Shown: positions 54,131 to 64,000, counted from the first letter of the stretch. The stretch: DNA of 64,000 nucleotides from Comamonadaceae bacterium (GCA_947453965.1 CANGIQ010000011.1:25053-89052); one strand, 5' to 3'. The notes: generated by a model not told the origin, from the sequence alone. Numbers and translations are program-made.

Positions 54131-54894
54131 GTGGGCATGCAAGCGCGGTAAGCGCGCACGGTGTCGGTGTAGCCCAGCTCCAGCGCATCGGCAATCAGGG
54201 CGTGGCCGATGGACACTTCTTGCACGCCAGGCACGGTGGTGAGGAAGGTGTGCAGGTTGTCACGGTTCAAGTCGTGGCCCGCATTGATGCCCAGCCCCAC
54301 CGCCAAAGCGGCTTCGGCGGTGGCTTTGAACGCGGCCAGCACCTCGGCTTGGTGGGCCGTGCCATAGGCCGAGGCATAGGTTTCGGTGTAGAGCTCGACG
54401 CGGTCAGCACCCACCGCTTTGGCCGCGGCCATCGCCTCGGGCACGGGGTCCATGAACAAGCTCACGCGCACGCCCAAGGCTTTGGCTTCGGCGATCAGGG
54501 GCTTCAAGCGCTCGGCGTCTTGCGGGAAAGTCCAACCGTGGTCGCTGGTGAACTGACCTTCGCTGTCGGGCACAAAAGTCACTTGGTGCGGACGCACCTC
54601 GCGCACAAAGTCCATCAGGTTGTGAAATGGATTGCCTTCGATGTTGAACTCGCGGTCAGGCCAGGCCTTGAGCAAGGCGGCCAAGTCGTACACATCTTGT
54701 GTGCGGATGTGCCTTGCGTCGGGACGTGGGTGTACCGTGATGCCCGCCGCACCCGCCTCTAAGCACAAGGTGGCGGCACGGGTGACGCTGGGAATGCCCA
54801 AATGGCGCGTGTTGCGCACCAAGGCCACTTTGTTGAGGTTGACCGACAGCGCGGTGGAGGTGGGAGCGTGAGACATGGAGTGAAGGGGGTTCAT
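54127..54894 (-). CDS. pdxJ: Pyridoxine 5'-phosphate synthase
   Basis: A 255-residue TIM-barrel enzyme completing pyridoxine phosphate synthesis. [16 protein letters not shown] and [12 protein letters not shown] are the N-terminal active-site strands, [14 protein letters not shown] the phosphate-binding loop. Its ATG at 54894 shares a base with the recO stop (TGATG); a later ATG (54876, MSHAPTS) is possible. Gene order recO-pdxJ-acpS-nagZ is conserved in betaproteobacteria. Confidence 0.95.
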   Translation of the reverse strand: MNPLHSMSHAPTSTALSVNLNKVALVRNTRHLGIPSVTRAATLCLEAGAAGITVHPRPDARHIRTQDVYDLAALLKAWPDREFNIEGNPFHNLMDFVREVRPHQVTFVPDSEGQFTSDHGWTFPQDAERLKPLIAEAKALGVRVSLFMDPVPEAMAAAKAVGADRVELYTETYASAYGTAHQAEVLAAFKATAEAALAVGLGINAGHDLNRDNLHTFLTTVPGVQEVSIGHALIADALELGYTDTVRAYRACMPT

Positions 54895-55661
54895 CAAAGC
54901 GATTGCAGGTCAATCATCATCTGCCGTGTGCGCAGCGTCTGGACCCCACAATGGTAGTGCAGCAAGGCGCGCAGCTGGCCTTGCAAGGCATTGCGTTGCT
55001 CGGGCGGCATCTCGGCACACAGCCGCAGCGTGGCGGTGAATGGCGCCTCTGTGGCGAGGCTGGCATGCAGTTGTAACCACACGCTGCCAGCAAGCCCTGC
55101 GCGGTCTTGCGCGTTGTGGGCTCGCAGGCCACCTTCGGCCACCAGCACATACAAGGCTTCAGGCTCCAGCGTTGCCAGCGTGAGGGTCTGGACGTTGAGT
55201 TCGGGCAAGAAGCCAATGTCGCGCAACAGCAGCAGTTCAAACGCACGCAGCGCGGGAGCGATGGTGCCCTCGTGACCCGAGGCCAACACCTGCACCACTT
55301 GGCGGTAGAGGTCAAACAGAGAAGGATGCGGGTCGTCGCGTGCCAGCAAGCGCAGCAGCAACTCGTTGATGTAATAGCCCGACAGCAAGGCCTCGCCGGT
55401 GGGCATGATGTGACCACCCACCCATTCAGCGCCTTTCAAGGTGCGAATCTCGGCATCGCCCGAATAGCTGACGTACAGCGGCTGCAAAGGTAGCAGCACC
55501 GGGCGAAAGTTAGAGCTGGGTTTTTTAGCACCCTTGGCAACCAAGGCCACCCGGCCAAAGTGGCGGGTGAAGGTTTCCAAAATCAGGCTGGATTCGCTCC
55601 AGTCGTAGCGGTGCACCACGAACGCAGGCTCGTCCTGGATGCGGGGAATGCCCCGCGACAT
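54894..55661 (-). CDS. recO: DNA repair protein RecO
   Basis: A 255-residue recombination mediator that loads RecA at gaps with RecR. N-terminal OB fold (about 10-85: [37 protein letters not shown]) and a helical C-terminal half ([23 protein letters not shown]). ATG 55661 (MSRGIPRIQ) is used because it begins the OB fold; the frame continues upstream over the era 3' end. The window therefore encodes both a RecBCD and part of a RecFOR route. Confidence 0.93.
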   Translation of the reverse strand: MSRGIPRIQDEPAFVVHRYDWSESSLILETFTRHFGRVALVAKGAKKPSSNFRPVLLPLQPLYVSYSGDAEIRTLKGAEWVGGHIMPTGEALLSGYYINELLLRLLARDDPHPSLFDLYRQVVQVLASGHEGTIAPALRAFELLLLRDIGFLPELNVQTLTLATLEPEALYVLVAEGGLRAHNAQDRAGLAGSVWLQLHASLATEAPFTATLRLCAEMPPEQRNALQGQLRALLHYHCGVQTLRTRQMMIDLQSL

Positions 55662-55677
55662 CGTGAACGTGCTGGAC

Positions 55678-56688
55678 TTACTCGTAGCCAAAGCTACGCA
55701 CCCGCGCTGCGTCGTCGGCCCAACCCGAGCGCACTTTGACCCACAGCTCCAAGAACACTTTGGCGTCAAAGAGTTTTTCCAACTCGGTGCGAGCTTCCAT
55801 GCCCATGCGCTTCAAGCGTTCGCCTTTGTCGCCAATGACCATGGCTTTGTGGCCATCGCGTTCGACCACGATGGTGGCGGCAATGCGCACCATGCGTTTG
55901 ACGCCTTTGGACTTGCCCGCCTCTTCTTCGAATTTGTCGATGACGACGGTCGAGGTGTAGGGCAATTCATCGCCCGTCAAACGGAACAGTTTTTCACGCA
56001 CCATTTCGGCGGCCATGAATTTTTCACTGCGGTCGGTCAACTCGTCGGCCGCATACATCCACGCTTGTTGGGGCAGGTATTTTTCGGCAATGCCCAAGAG
56101 GCGTTGCACGTCTTTGTCGTTCTTGGCCGACATGGGCACGATTTCGGCAAAGGGGTGGCGCTCTTGCATGGACTGCAGCCACTGCATGATCTCGGTGCGG
56201 TTTTTCATCGAGTCGAGTTTGTTCGCCACCAAGATGGTGGGAATGCCAGGGGCCAAGAGCGACAACACTTTGTCGTCGGCGGAGGTGAAGCTGCCTGCCT
56301 CGACCACCAAGAACACCACATCCACATCGCCCACCGCGCCTTGGACGGCTTTGTTGAGCGATTTATTCAGCGCGTTGCCATGGATGGTTTGAAAACCCGG
56401 TGTGTCCACAAACACATACTGCGCCGCGCCTTGGGTGTGCATGCCCGTGATGCGATGGCGTGTGGTTTGTGCTTTACGCGAGGTGATACTGATTTTTTGC
56501 CCGACCAAGGCATTGAGCAAGGTGGACTTGCCCACGTTGGGCTTGCCCACGATGGCAATCAGGCCGCAGCGTTGATCAGCGGGGGCCACCACGGCTTGGC
56601 TGGCGACGACGCGGTTGCCTTTGCTGGCCGCCAACATGGCGTCAATGTCTTGCAGGCTTTGGGCGTCGTTGGGTGAGGTGGAAGTCAT
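55678..56688 (-). CDS. era: GTPase Era
   Basis: A 336-residue GTPase needed for 16S rRNA/30S maturation. P-loop GKPNVGKS (48-55), switch and G3 DTPGFQ, G4 NKLD, and a C-terminal KH domain ([20 protein letters not shown]). An N-terminal extension of about 40 residues, low in structure, is present compared with E. coli Era (301). AAAGGAG precedes the ATG, and the start overlaps the rnc stop (ATGA). Confidence 0.95.
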   Translation of the reverse strand: MTSTSPNDAQSLQDIDAMLAASKGNRVVASQAVVAPADQRCGLIAIVGKPNVGKSTLLNALVGQKISITSRKAQTTRHRITGMHTQGAAQYVFVDTPGFQTIHGNALNKSLNKAVQGAVGDVDVVFLVVEAGSFTSADDKVLSLLAPGIPTILVANKLDSMKNRTEIMQWLQSMQERHPFAEIVPMSAKNDKDVQRLLGIAEKYLPQQAWMYAADELTDRSEKFMAAEMVREKLFRLTGDELPYTSTVVIDKFEEEAGKSKGVKRMVRIAATIVVERDGHKAMVIGDKGERLKRMGMEARTELEKLFDAKVFLELWVKVRSGWADDAARVRSFGYE

Positions 56689-57404
56689 GCCGACTCCTTT
56701 AAAACTTGGAGCATGGCTGCTGCGGCGGCCTGCTCTCCTGCGCGGCGCGACGCGCCGATGCCACGCTCGCAGCGGGCCAGTTCTGGAACTTCACATTCCA
56801 CATCAAAGGTTTGGCGGTGTGCCGCCCCCAAGGTGCCGACCACACGGTAAATCGGCAGTTGGAGTTTGCGCGCTTGCAGCCATTCTTGCAATTCGGTTTT
56901 AGGGTCTTTGCCCACGGCTTGCATGTCGGGGTTAATTTCAACCGCCGAGAAAATGCGCTGCACCAAAGCGTCTGCGACTTGGTAGCCTGCATCCAGATAG
57001 ACCGCGCCAAGCACGGCCTCTAGGGCATCAGCCAAGATCGAGGGGCGCTTTTGGCCGCCTGAGCGCATCTCGCCCTCGCCCAAGCGCAACACGCCCGACA
57101 AGCCCAGCTCAACCGCCAAATGGTGCAAGGTGTCTTGTTTGACCAAGTTGGCGCGCACACGCGAGAGGTCACCCTCAGGCAAGGTGTTCAGGCGCTGGTA
57201 CAGCAAATTGGCAATGGCCAGGTTGAGCACCGAATCGCCCAAAAATTCCAAACGCTCGTTGTGGTCAGAGCTGAAGCTGCGGTGCGTCAGGGCCTGCGCG
57301 AGCAGCGCCGGGTTTTGAAACGTGTACTGCAGGCGCTGCTGCAGGGTTTCAAGGATTTGTTGTTGCGTCAACGAGGGTTTGGCCATGCGGTCGCGTGCGG
57401 TCAT
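56685..57404 (-). CDS. rnc: Ribonuclease III
   Basis: A 239-residue double-strand RNA endonuclease. Signature [12 protein letters not shown] (residues 49-60) and the second acidic site in [16 protein letters not shown], followed by a dsRNA-binding domain (about 160-235). ATG 57404 overlaps the lepB stop (ATGA); an internal ATG (57386, MAKPSLT) gives the more usual length of about 233. Confidence 0.95.
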   Translation of the reverse strand: MTARDRMAKPSLTQQQILETLQQRLQYTFQNPALLAQALTHRSFSSDHNERLEFLGDSVLNLAIANLLYQRLNTLPEGDLSRVRANLVKQDTLHHLAVELGLSGVLRLGEGEMRSGGQKRPSILADALEAVLGAVYLDAGYQVADALVQRIFSAVEINPDMQAVGKDPKTELQEWLQARKLQLPIYRVVGTLGAAHRQTFDVECEVPELARCERGIGASRRAGEQAAAAAMLQVLKESA

Positions 57405-58396
57405 TCAAAAGCGCCAATGCGCTGGATATTGCCAAAGTTCATCCACACAAAGAAGGCTTTGCCGACAATGTTTTTCTCTGGCACAAAGCCCCAGTAGCGG
57501 GAGTCGAGCGAGTTGTCGCGGTTATCACCCATCATGAAGTAGTGGCCTTCGGGCACTTTGCAGGTCACACCTTCAACGGTGTAGCGGCAGTTCTCTTTGA
57601 ACACAAAGTCATCGGCCCCTGGCACAAAGGCAGGACGATCGGTGTCGTTGAGCAAACGATGGGTGCGAACACCCTTCATCTCGCTGGGCTTCATACCCAA
57701 TGGGATGTTTTCTTCAAACTGCTTGATGTAACGCAGGCTGTCTTCTTCAAAGAAATCGGGCAACGCGGTTTTGGACACAGCTTGACCGTTGATGGTGAGT
57801 TGTTTGTTCAGGTACGCCACTTCGTCACCCGGCACACCGACCACACGTTTGATGTAGTCCAAGCTGGGCTTGGGGGGGTAACGAAACACCATCACATCGC
57901 CGCGCTGGACGGGGTTGCCATCGGTGATTTTGAGGTTGATGACGGGCAAGCGCACGCCGTAGTGGAACTTGTTGACCAAGATCAGATCACCGACCCAGAG
58001 GGTGGGAATCATGGAGCCGGATGGAATTTTGAAGGGCTCGAACAAAAACGAACGCAGCACAAACACGATGGCGATCACGGGGAACAGGCCCGCAGTCCAA
58101 TCCAGCCACCAAGGCTGCATGATCAGGCGCTCTTTGGCTTCGCTCACATTGACGTCGTTTTGGGCAATGCCCAACTTGGTCAATTCGTCGCGGCGTTTGG
58201 CGGCTTCTTGTTCTAATTTTTCAGCGGCCGCTTGGCGCTGTGGCAAAAAGTAAAACCGCTCAGCCAGCCAGTAAATGCCGGTGACCACGGTGGCCAAAAA
58301 CATCAGCAAGGCGAAGTTGCCTTCAATCATGCCCAGGTACCAAGACCCGGCATAGGCCACAAATGCAGCTAAGACGAATGCGGTCAAGGTAGGCAT
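57401..58396 (-). CDS. lepB: Signal peptidase I
   Basis: A 331-residue membrane serine protease that removes Sec/Tat signal peptides. Two or three N-terminal helices, then the catalytic Ser in PSGSMIPTL, the Lys in [12 protein letters not shown], and box [24 protein letters not shown] 58396 overlaps the lepA stop by one base (TGATG). Similar in length to E. coli LepB (324). Confidence 0.96.
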   Translation of the reverse strand: MPTLTAFVLAAFVAYAGSWYLGMIEGNFALLMFLATVVTGIYWLAERFYFLPQRQAAAEKLEQEAAKRRDELTKLGIAQNDVNVSEAKERLIMQPWWLDWTAGLFPVIAIVFVLRSFLFEPFKIPSGSMIPTLWVGDLILVNKFHYGVRLPVINLKITDGNPVQRGDVMVFRYPPKPSLDYIKRVVGVPGDEVAYLNKQLTINGQAVSKTALPDFFEEDSLRYIKQFEENIPLGMKPSEMKGVRTHRLLNDTDRPAFVPGADDFVFKENCRYTVEGVTCKVPEGHYFMMGDNRDNSLDSRYWGFVPEKNIVGKAFFVWMNFGNIQRIGAFE

Positions 58397-60204
58397 CAAT
58401 CCTCCACTTGCAGAATGGCCAAGAAGGCCTCCTGCGGCACTTCGACCGAACCGATTTGTTTCATGCGTTTCTTACCTGCTTTTTGTTTCTCAAGGAGCTT
58501 ACGTTTGCGGCTGATGTCGCCGCCGTAGCATTTTGCCAGCACGTTCTTGCGCAAGGCTTTGATGGTTTCACGCGCGATGATGTTGGCGCCAATGGCGGCT
58601 TGAATCGCCACATCAAACATTTGACGGCTGATGATTTCGCGCATCTTCGCCACCACGGCTCGACCACGGTACTGAGCTTGGGTGCGGTGCACGATGATAG
58701 ACAAGGCATCGACCTTCTCACCGTTGAGCAAGATGTCGACTTTGACCACGTCTGACGGGCGAAACTCTTTGAACTCGTAGTCCATGGAGGCGTAGCCGCG
58801 TGAGACCGATTTGAGCTTGTCAAAGAAGTCGAGCACGATTTCGCCCAGCGGCATGTCGTAGGTGAGCATGACTTGGCGGCCGTGATACGCCATGTTCAAT
58901 TGAACACCGCGTTTTTGATTCGCCAAGGTCATCACCGCGCCCACATAGTCTTGCGGCATGTACAGATGCACGGTGACGATGGGTTCGCGGATTTCTTGCA
59001 TCTTCCCTTGATCGGGCATCTTGGCGGGGTTTTCCACCATCATCACTTCGCCATCGGGCTTGACCACTTCATAAACCACGCTGGGCGCGGTGGTGATCAG
59101 GTCTTGGTCGAACTCGCGCTCCAAACGCTCTTGCACGATCTCCATGTGCAACAGGCCCAAGAAGCCGCAGCGAAAGCCAAAGCCCAAGGCTTGTGAGACT
59201 TCGGGCTCGTAATGCAAGGAAGCATCGTTGAGCTTGAGTTTTTCCAGTGCATCGCGCAGGCCATCGTATTGATTCGCCTCCGTGGGATACAGACCCGCAA
59301 ACACCTGAGGCTGAATTTCTTTGAAACCCGGCAAGGCTTCTTCTGCTGGGCCTAAATTGTTGGGCAGCTTCTTTTCCAGCGTGATGGTGTCGCCCACTTT
59401 GGCGGCTTGCAATTCTTTGATGCCGGCAATGATGTAGCCCACTTGGCCTGCTTCGAGGGAATTGCGTGGCTCGTTGGCGGGTGTGAACACGCCTAAGTTG
59501 TCAGCGTTGTAGATGGCGTTGGTGGCCATCATCTTGAAGCGCTCGCCTTTGCCCAAACGGCCATCGACCACACGCACCAGCATCACCACGCCCACATAGC
59601 TGTCAAACCAGCTGTCGATGATCATGGCGCGCAACGGCGCGTTGGGATTGCCTTTGGGGGGCGGCACCTGGGCCACCACCGCTTCTAAAATTTCGTCGAT
59701 GCCCATGCCTGTTTTGGCTGAGCAAGGAATGGCGTCGGTGGCATCAATGCCGATCACGTCTTCGATTTCGGCTTTGGCATTGTCTGGATCGGCGTTAGGC
59801 AAATCCATTTTGTTGAGCACAGGCACCACTTCCACACCGAGGTCGAGTGCGGTGTAGCAGTTGGCCACGGTTTGTGCTTCGACACCTTGGCTGGCGTCAA
59901 CAACCAGTAAGGCACCTTCACACGCAGACAGCGAACGCGAGACTTCGTACGAGAAGTCCACATGGCCCGGTGTGTCGATCAAATTCAGGTTGTAGACCTG
60001 ACCATCTTTGGCTTTGTATTGCAGCGCAGCGGTCTGCGCCTTGATGGTTATCCCACGCTCTTTCTCAATATCCATCGAGTCAAGAACCTGCGCTTGCATG
60101 TCGCGTTCTTCAAGTCCTCCACAACGCTGAATCAGTCGGTCTGCCAGCGTGGATTTGCCATGATCAATGTGGGCGATGATTGAAAAGTTTCTGATGTGGT
60201 TCAT
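58396..60204 (-). CDS. lepA: Elongation factor 4 (LepA)
   Basis: A 602-residue translational GTPase; E. coli LepA is 599. P-loop AHIDHGKST (residues 11-19), G3 DTPGHVDF, G4 NKMD, then EF-G-like domains and the LepA-specific C-terminal domain ending in [22 protein letters not shown] 60204 (MNHIRNFS) is the classic start; a GTG at 60216 in frame is rejected. A strong hairpin terminator lies 46 bases upstream on the same strand (60250-60280), so lepA needs its own promoter or read-through from mucD. Confidence 0.96.
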   Translation of the reverse strand: MNHIRNFSIIAHIDHGKSTLADRLIQRCGGLEERDMQAQVLDSMDIEKERGITIKAQTAALQYKAKDGQVYNLNLIDTPGHVDFSYEVSRSLSACEGALLVVDASQGVEAQTVANCYTALDLGVEVVPVLNKMDLPNADPDNAKAEIEDVIGIDATDAIPCSAKTGMGIDEILEAVVAQVPPPKGNPNAPLRAMIIDSWFDSYVGVVMLVRVVDGRLGKGERFKMMATNAIYNADNLGVFTPANEPRNSLEAGQVGYIIAGIKELQAAKVGDTITLEKKLPNNLGPAEEALPGFKEIQPQVFAGLYPTEANQYDGLRDALEKLKLNDASLHYEPEVSQALGFGFRCGFLGLLHMEIVQERLEREFDQDLITTAPSVVYEVVKPDGEVMMVENPAKMPDQGKMQEIREPIVTVHLYMPQDYVGAVMTLANQKRGVQLNMAYHGRQVMLTYDMPLGEIVLDFFDKLKSVSRGYASMDYEFKEFRPSDVVKVDILLNGEKVDALSIIVHRTQAQYRGRAVVAKMREIISRQMFDVAIQAAIGANIIARETIKALRKNVLAKCYGGDISRKRKLLEKQKAGKKRMKQIGSVEVPQEAFLAILQVED

Positions 60205-60249
60205 CAACGGGAGCACTTAAGTGATTGAATTCAAAGGGATGCGCGCATG

Positions 60250-60280
60250 AAAAAAGGGCGCGTCAAATGCTGACGCGCCC
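60250..60280 (-). terminator. Rho-independent terminator just upstream of lepA
   Basis: On the minus strand GGGCGCGTCA, a 5-base loop and TGACGCGCCC form a perfect 10-base-pair stem followed by six T residues. It would end transcripts coming from mucD, 400 bases after that gene, and lies 46 bases before the lepA ATG, so it could also act as an attenuator. Confidence 0.85.
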
Positions 60281-60682
60281 AGAACCAACAAGCAATGGCA
60301 ACTGCGATAGTTGGGACTTCATTGTAGGCAAAAACCCCGAAACGCACAGCGACCTGATGGCCACTGAGCACTCGTTGCGGGCTAGCAACACGAATTTATC
60401 CACAACTTATCAACATTTCACCAAAGGGGTTAAGGGGACAACTTGTGGGTGATCTGTGGACCACCTGTGGAGTCTGTCTACCGATCCCATATCGTGGAGT
60501 TTGGCACGCGCGATATATCGCAAAAGCGCATTCAGCCCCTCAATTCTATACAAAATAAGCTTGAAATCCCTTTTAAGTTAGCAAGCGCCAACATAACAAG
60601 GGTTTTCAAAAATTTCTAAAAATATTTTTTCCGGGACCTCGATTCCGGAAAACAGCCCCAATCCCGACTGTGGTTTGGGGAT
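60281..60682. other. 402-base gene-free region with DnaA-box-like sites and AT-rich DNA
   Basis: No convincing gene. At 60396-60404 lies TTATCCACA, a perfect DnaA box, followed at 60407-60415 by TTATCAACA (one mismatch). Three degenerate opposite-strand boxes start TGTGG at 60444, 60455 and 60466. A perfect 12-base palindrome GCGATATATCGC is at 60510-60521. 60535-60630 is notably AT-rich (runs such as AAAAATTTCTAAAAATATTTTTT). TTTTCCGG and CCGGAAAA form an inverted repeat near 60627-60654. The part next to mucD has CCCCAA...TTGGGG arms that could be a weak mucD terminator. Closer to lepA, two 10-base palindromes, CACTTAAGTG (60214-60223) and TTGAATTCAA (60225-60234), precede the start. Confidence 0.6.
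60396..60415 (+). promoter_or_regulatory. Paired DnaA-box-like sites
   Basis: TTATCCACA and TTATCAACA are separated by two bases on the same strand. The first is identical to the strong E. coli DnaA box; the second differs at one position. Weaker opposite-strand matches follow within 60 bases. This is compatible with DnaA binding, either for regulation or as part of an origin-like element; function is inferred. Confidence 0.45.
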
Positions 60683-62158
60683 TTAGCGGTTGGGACGAAT
60701 GACGGTGTACTGCGCCCATTCGCCACGTCGAATCAAGAGGCTGACGGGTTTGCTGCGATCGAGCTTGGAAACCAAGGTTTCCAACACCTGCACCGTGGGG
60801 GTTTCGGTGTTGGCGAGGGCCAAAATCACATCGCCTTCTTGAATACCGGCACGGGCGCCCGCCTCTGCCGCCGCATCCACGCGCACACCGCCGCGCAATT
60901 TCAGTTCTTTTTTCTGGGCGTCGGTGAGCTCGCTCACCATCAAGCCCAACACCTTGCTCACAGCGGAGGCTTGTGGTTTTTCCGCAGGCGCAGCCGCCTT
61001 CTTCACAGGTTTGTCCGCTTCGAATTCGCCGACAGTGATTTGCATGTCACGCAAGCCGCCACGTCGCCAGACCTGAATCGCGCTGCGTGTGCCGGGCTTG
61101 GTGTTACCCACCAAGCGCGGCAAATCAGAGGATTTGTCGATGGTCTTGCCATCAAACTTCAAGATGATGTCGCCGGGCTCTAAGCCCGCCTTCTCTGCGG
61201 GCGAACCCTGCTCCACACCGCGCACCAAAGCGCCTTGGGCTTTGCTCAAACCCAGAGATTCAGCCACGTCTTTGCTGACTTGATCAATTTGAACACCCAG
61301 GCGACCGCGCTGAACTTTACCCGTGGCACGCAGTTGCTCACTCACGCGCATGGCCTCGTCAATCGGGATCGAGAACGAGATGCCCATGAAACCACCCGAG
61401 CGCGAATAGATTTGGCTGTTGATGCCCACCACCTCACCGCGCATATTGATCAGCGGACCACCGGAGTTCCCTGGGTTGATCGCCACGTCGGTCTGGATGA
61501 AAGGCAGGTAGTCGCCGGTGTCGCGCTGCTTGGCACTCACAATGCCGGCGGTGACCGAGTTATCGAGACCAAAAGGTGAACCAATGGCCATCACCCACTC
61601 GCCAACTTTGAGACGGTTCACATCGCCAATTTTCACGGCTGGCAAGCCTGTGGCCTCAATCTTGACTACAGCCACGTCGCTGCGTTTGTCGGAACCCACA
61701 ATGCGGGCTTTGAATTCGCGCTTGTCAGGCAAGGTCACGACCACTTGGTCTGCACCTTCCACCACATGGGCGTTGGTCATGACAAAGCCATCAGACGACA
61801 AAATAAATCCGGAACCAACGCCACGGGGTTGCTCTTCCTCGGGTTGCTGCGGACGATTGGGACGTTGTTGACGCGGCCCATTGGGGCTGGGCATGGGCAC
61901 ACCAAAGAAGCGACGAAAGAACTCTTGCATTTCTTCATCGGCGGGGTTGTTCTGCACTTCGCGGGCAGAAGTTTTTTCCAACGTTCGAATGTTCACCACC
62001 GAGGGGCCGACCTGCTCCACCAAGTCGGTGAAGTCTGGCAAGGCCCTGACCTGCGCGGCAGCGGGCATGGGCACCACAGCCGCCAGCCCACCTACCAGCA
62101 AACTGCCACACAAAAGACTCAGAGAGATTGTTTGTTTGAACGTCATCTTGAAGGTCAT
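60683..62158 (-). CDS. mucD: Periplasmic serine protease MucD/DegP
   Basis: A 491-residue HtrA-family protease/chaperone. Signal peptide (about 1-35, ending PAAA), trypsin-like domain with His131 (TNAHVV), Asp161 (RSDVAVV) and Ser232 (GNSGGP), then PDZ1 (about 290-370) and PDZ2 (about 400-485). A Pro/Gln/Arg-rich insert (91-112) lies before the protease core. ATG 62158 is chosen because upstream residues are not signal-like; ATG 62146 is an alternative. In relatives this gene ends the rpoE-rseA-rseB-mucD operon; here it follows a YgfX-like gene by 11 bases and no rpoE is present. Confidence 0.93.
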   Translation of the reverse strand: MTFKMTFKQTISLSLLCGSLLVGGLAAVVPMPAAAQVRALPDFTDLVEQVGPSVVNIRTLEKTSAREVQNNPADEEMQEFFRRFFGVPMPSPNGPRQQRPNRPQQPEEEQPRGVGSGFILSSDGFVMTNAHVVEGADQVVVTLPDKREFKARIVGSDKRSDVAVVKIEATGLPAVKIGDVNRLKVGEWVMAIGSPFGLDNSVTAGIVSAKQRDTGDYLPFIQTDVAINPGNSGGPLINMRGEVVGINSQIYSRSGGFMGISFSIPIDEAMRVSEQLRATGKVQRGRLGVQIDQVSKDVAESLGLSKAQGALVRGVEQGSPAEKAGLEPGDIILKFDGKTIDKSSDLPRLVGNTKPGTRSAIQVWRRGGLRDMQITVGEFEADKPVKKAAAPAEKPQASAVSKVLGLMVSELTDAQKKELKLRGGVRVDAAAEAGARAGIQEGDVILALANTETPTVQVLETLVSKLDRSKPVSLLIRRGEWAQYTVIRPNR

Positions 62159-62169
62159 AAATAATTCTT

Positions 62170-62610
62170 TCACTGTCTGCGGGCACGCGCGTAAACCGCG
62201 CGACGCACCTCTTGCCAATGCGCGGGTGAGGTGTCATGCCCCAACCACAACCACTGTCTTGCAATACCCAGTTTGTCAGATGAGGGCTGCCATTTCAAAA
62301 GCAAGGCTTTTTGAACATCCCAACACACATGGACAGCGCCCCATTGATCCACCAAAGGATTCGACGCCTGGTGCAAGCACCAAGCTTGGCCATCCCAAAT
62401 CAAGGTCATGTCATTCAGACGCAATGCGCGCCAGCCGCCAACAACCGCCGCCACCAAACTGCATGCGCCAAACCACAGCTCAGCACTCATACCTTGTGAC
62501 AACGCCCAAGCAAACCATACCGCTGACGCCACACAGGTGAAGAAGGCGTAAAGCTGCCGCTGAAAAGCACAACGCCCCACCGGATAAGCAACCGATGGGG
62601 CGTTATGCAT
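62170..62610 (-). CDS. YgfX/CptA-like small membrane protein
   Basis: A 146-residue protein with two adjacent transmembrane helices (about 20-40 and 46-66) and a cytosolic beta-rich C-terminal domain that starts LIWDGQAWCLHQ and ends HWQEVRRAVYARARRQ. Helix pair, W-D-G-x-x-W and the final R-R-x-Y motif resemble YgfX (CptA), a membrane partner of SdhE or a cytoskeleton toxin in enteric bacteria; I assign only resemblance. The first codons overlap the probable fabF terminator, so the true start might be downstream. It sits where Comamonadaceae usually have a similar gene between fabF and rpoE. Confidence 0.6.
   Translation of the reverse strand: MHNAPSVAYPVGRCAFQRQLYAFFTCVASAVWFAWALSQGMSAELWFGACSLVAAVVGGWRALRLNDMTLIWDGQAWCLHQASNPLVDQWGAVHVCWDVQKALLLKWQPSSDKLGIARQWLWLGHDTSPAHWQEVRRAVYARARRQ
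62564..62604 (-). terminator. Probable fabF terminator overlapping the YgfX-like start
   Basis: On the minus strand AACGCCCCATCGG pairs with CCGGTGGGGCGTT around an 8-base loop with one internal mismatch, followed by GTGCTTTTC. The T tract is weak, but stem strength and a position 16 bases after the fabF stop support termination. It includes codons 3-14 of the next gene. Confidence 0.55.
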
Positions 62611-62619
62611 GGGGAAACC

Positions 62620-63864
62620 TTAAACGCGTTTGAAAACCAAAGCGCCGTTGGTGCCGCCAAATCCGAAGTTGTTTTTGAGCGCCACGTCGATCTTCATGTC
62701 GCGTGCGGTGTTGGCACAGTAGTCCAAGTCACACTCGGGGTCTTGGTTGAAGATGTTGATGGTGGGAGGGCTCTTTTGGTGGTACACAGCCAGCGCCGTG
62801 AACACACTCTCAATACCGCCGGCACCGCCCAACAAATGGCCAGTCATGGACTTGGTCGAGTTGACGACCGTCTTTTTGGCGTGATCGCCCAACGCTGCTT
62901 TGATCGCGTTGGTTTCGTTCACATCACCCAAGGGTGTCGATGTGCCGTGCGCGTTCAAGTAATCCACTTGGTCAGCGTTGAGGCCTGCATTACGCAAGGC
63001 GCTGAGCATGGCGCGGCGTGGGCCGTCCATGTTGGGGGCTGTCATATGGCCGGCATCGGCACTCAGGCCGTAACCGCCGAGCTCGGCGTAAATTTTGGCG
63101 CCGCGTTTTTTGGCGTGTTCGTATTCTTCGAGCACCAATACGCCAGAGCCTTCGCCCAGCACAAAACCGTCACGGTCTTTGTCCCAGGGTCGTGAAGCCG
63201 TGGTGGGATCGTCGTTGCGGGTCGACAAGGCACGCATGGCCGCAAAGCCACCCACACCCAAAGGCGACATGCAGCACTCAGAACCACCCGCAATCATCAC
63301 GTCGGCATCGCCGTACTCAATGTGACGACCGGCTTCGCCGATGCTGTGCAAGCCTGTGGTGCAGGCTGTGACCACGGCCAAGTTAGGGCCCTTGAAGCCG
63401 TAACGCATGGACACGTGACCAGAAATCATGTTGATGATGGACGCTGGCACGAAGAATGGGGAAATGCGACGCGCACCTTTGTTCAGGTATTCGCTGTGCA
63501 TGTCTTCAATCAGCGGCAAGCCGCCAATGCCAGAGCCGATCACGACGCCAATGCGCGTCGCTTCTTCTTCGCTCAGGGCTTCGCCTGTGGCGAGACCTGA
63601 GTCTTGAACCGCTTGCACCGCCGCAGCAATGCCGTAATGAATGAACTTGTCCATGGCACGCGCTTCTTTGGGCGCGATGTATTGGTCAAGGTCTAAATCT
63701 TTGACTTCACCAGCGAAGTGGCAATTGATTGCGGACGCATCAAAACGGGTGATGTTCGCAATGCCAGACTTACCAGCTAAAAGATTGGCCCAAGCGTCAG
63801 CCACCGTGTTACCCACGGGGCTGATACAACCCAGGCCGGTCACGACGACGCGACGACGGCTCAT
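62620..63864 (-). CDS. fabF: 3-oxoacyl-[acyl-carrier-protein] synthase II
   Basis: A 414-residue condensing enzyme of fatty-acid elongation. Catalytic Cys168 in [11 protein letters not shown], His in [11 protein letters not shown] and His in [15 protein letters not shown], with the N-terminal [16 protein letters not shown]. The start is preceded by AGGAACACCTC and lies 16 bases after acpP, the usual acpP-fabF order. E. coli FabF is 413 residues. Confidence 0.97.
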   Translation of the reverse strand: MSRRRVVVTGLGCISPVGNTVADAWANLLAGKSGIANITRFDASAINCHFAGEVKDLDLDQYIAPKEARAMDKFIHYGIAAAVQAVQDSGLATGEALSEEEATRIGVVIGSGIGGLPLIEDMHSEYLNKGARRISPFFVPASIINMISGHVSMRYGFKGPNLAVVTACTTGLHSIGEAGRHIEYGDADVMIAGGSECCMSPLGVGGFAAMRALSTRNDDPTTASRPWDKDRDGFVLGEGSGVLVLEEYEHAKKRGAKIYAELGGYGLSADAGHMTAPNMDGPRRAMLSALRNAGLNADQVDYLNAHGTSTPLGDVNETNAIKAALGDHAKKTVVNSTKSMTGHLLGGAGGIESVFTALAVYHQKSPPTINIFNQDPECDLDYCANTARDMKIDVALKNNFGFGGTNGALVFKRV

Positions 63865-63880
63865 GAGGTGTTCCTAGTAG

Positions 63881-64000
<120 letters not shown>

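Noticed and set aside
53042..54151. 369-codon open frame opposite nagZ and acpS
   Set aside because: It spans two complete genes on the other strand and has low-complexity Gly/His/Ala composition.
55639..56676. 345-codon open frame opposite era
   Set aside because: Antisense shadow of era; no domain features.

Overview
The window looks like chromosomal DNA from a freshwater-type betaproteobacterium of the Burkholderiales, most likely Comamonadaceae (Limnohabitans/Rhodoferax-like). This is inferred from gene order (leuC-entericidin-leuD-leuB-asd-fimV-truA-trpF-trpB-trpA-accD; fabF...mucD-lepA-lepB-rnc-era-recO-pdxJ-acpS-nagZ), the many Bug/TTT-type binding proteins and codon use. I saw no rRNA, tRNA, CRISPR array, insertion sequence or prophage.

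Layout. 1-4320: the 5' part of a uronate dehydrogenase gene (leftward), a divergent FadR-family regulator flanked by matching operator-like palindromes, and an NMT1/taurine-type ABC transporter ending at a strong terminator. 4321-9281: a cluster of three voltage-gated-like cation channel genes preceded by a small membrane protein and followed by a flavin reductase. The first channel has two voltage-sensor domains in front of one pore. The other two have altered, one-residue-shorter selectivity filters. 9433-22942: recC-recB-recD followed closely by a Zorya-like set (ZorA motor, ZorB stator/OmpA, ZorC EH-signature protein) and a DUF4337 membrane protein, ending at a terminator. No ZorD or ZorE effector is present, so RecBCD is a plausible partner. 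22977-29461: acetyl-CoA synthetase and a complete sugar-type ABC transporter.

29463-37274: a class II aldolase, a TonB-ExbB-ExbD-ExbD energy-transduction operon, and a leftward catabolic operon (CoA-transferase, HMG-CoA lyase-like, VOC protein, Bug receptor) with a divergent LysR regulator. 37303-50754: a long rightward biosynthetic block: leuC, an entericidin, leuD, leuB, asd (with a possible Thr-rich leader peptide), FimV, truA, trpF, trpB, trpA, accD, a TauE-type exporter and lysS. 50783-64000: leftward genes: small hypothetical proteins, a Bug receptor, nagZ, acpS, pdxJ, recO, era, rnc, lepB, lepA, a 478-base intergenic region with DnaA-box-like sequences, mucD/degP, a YgfX-like membrane protein, fabF and the 3' part of acpP. 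The sigma-E genes (rpoE-rseA-rseB) that often sit between fabF and mucD in relatives are missing here.

Functionally, most of the window is housekeeping. The accessory regions that deserve attention are the channel cluster and the recCBD-zorABC superoperon. All product names are from reading translated sequence and context; no database search was possible.
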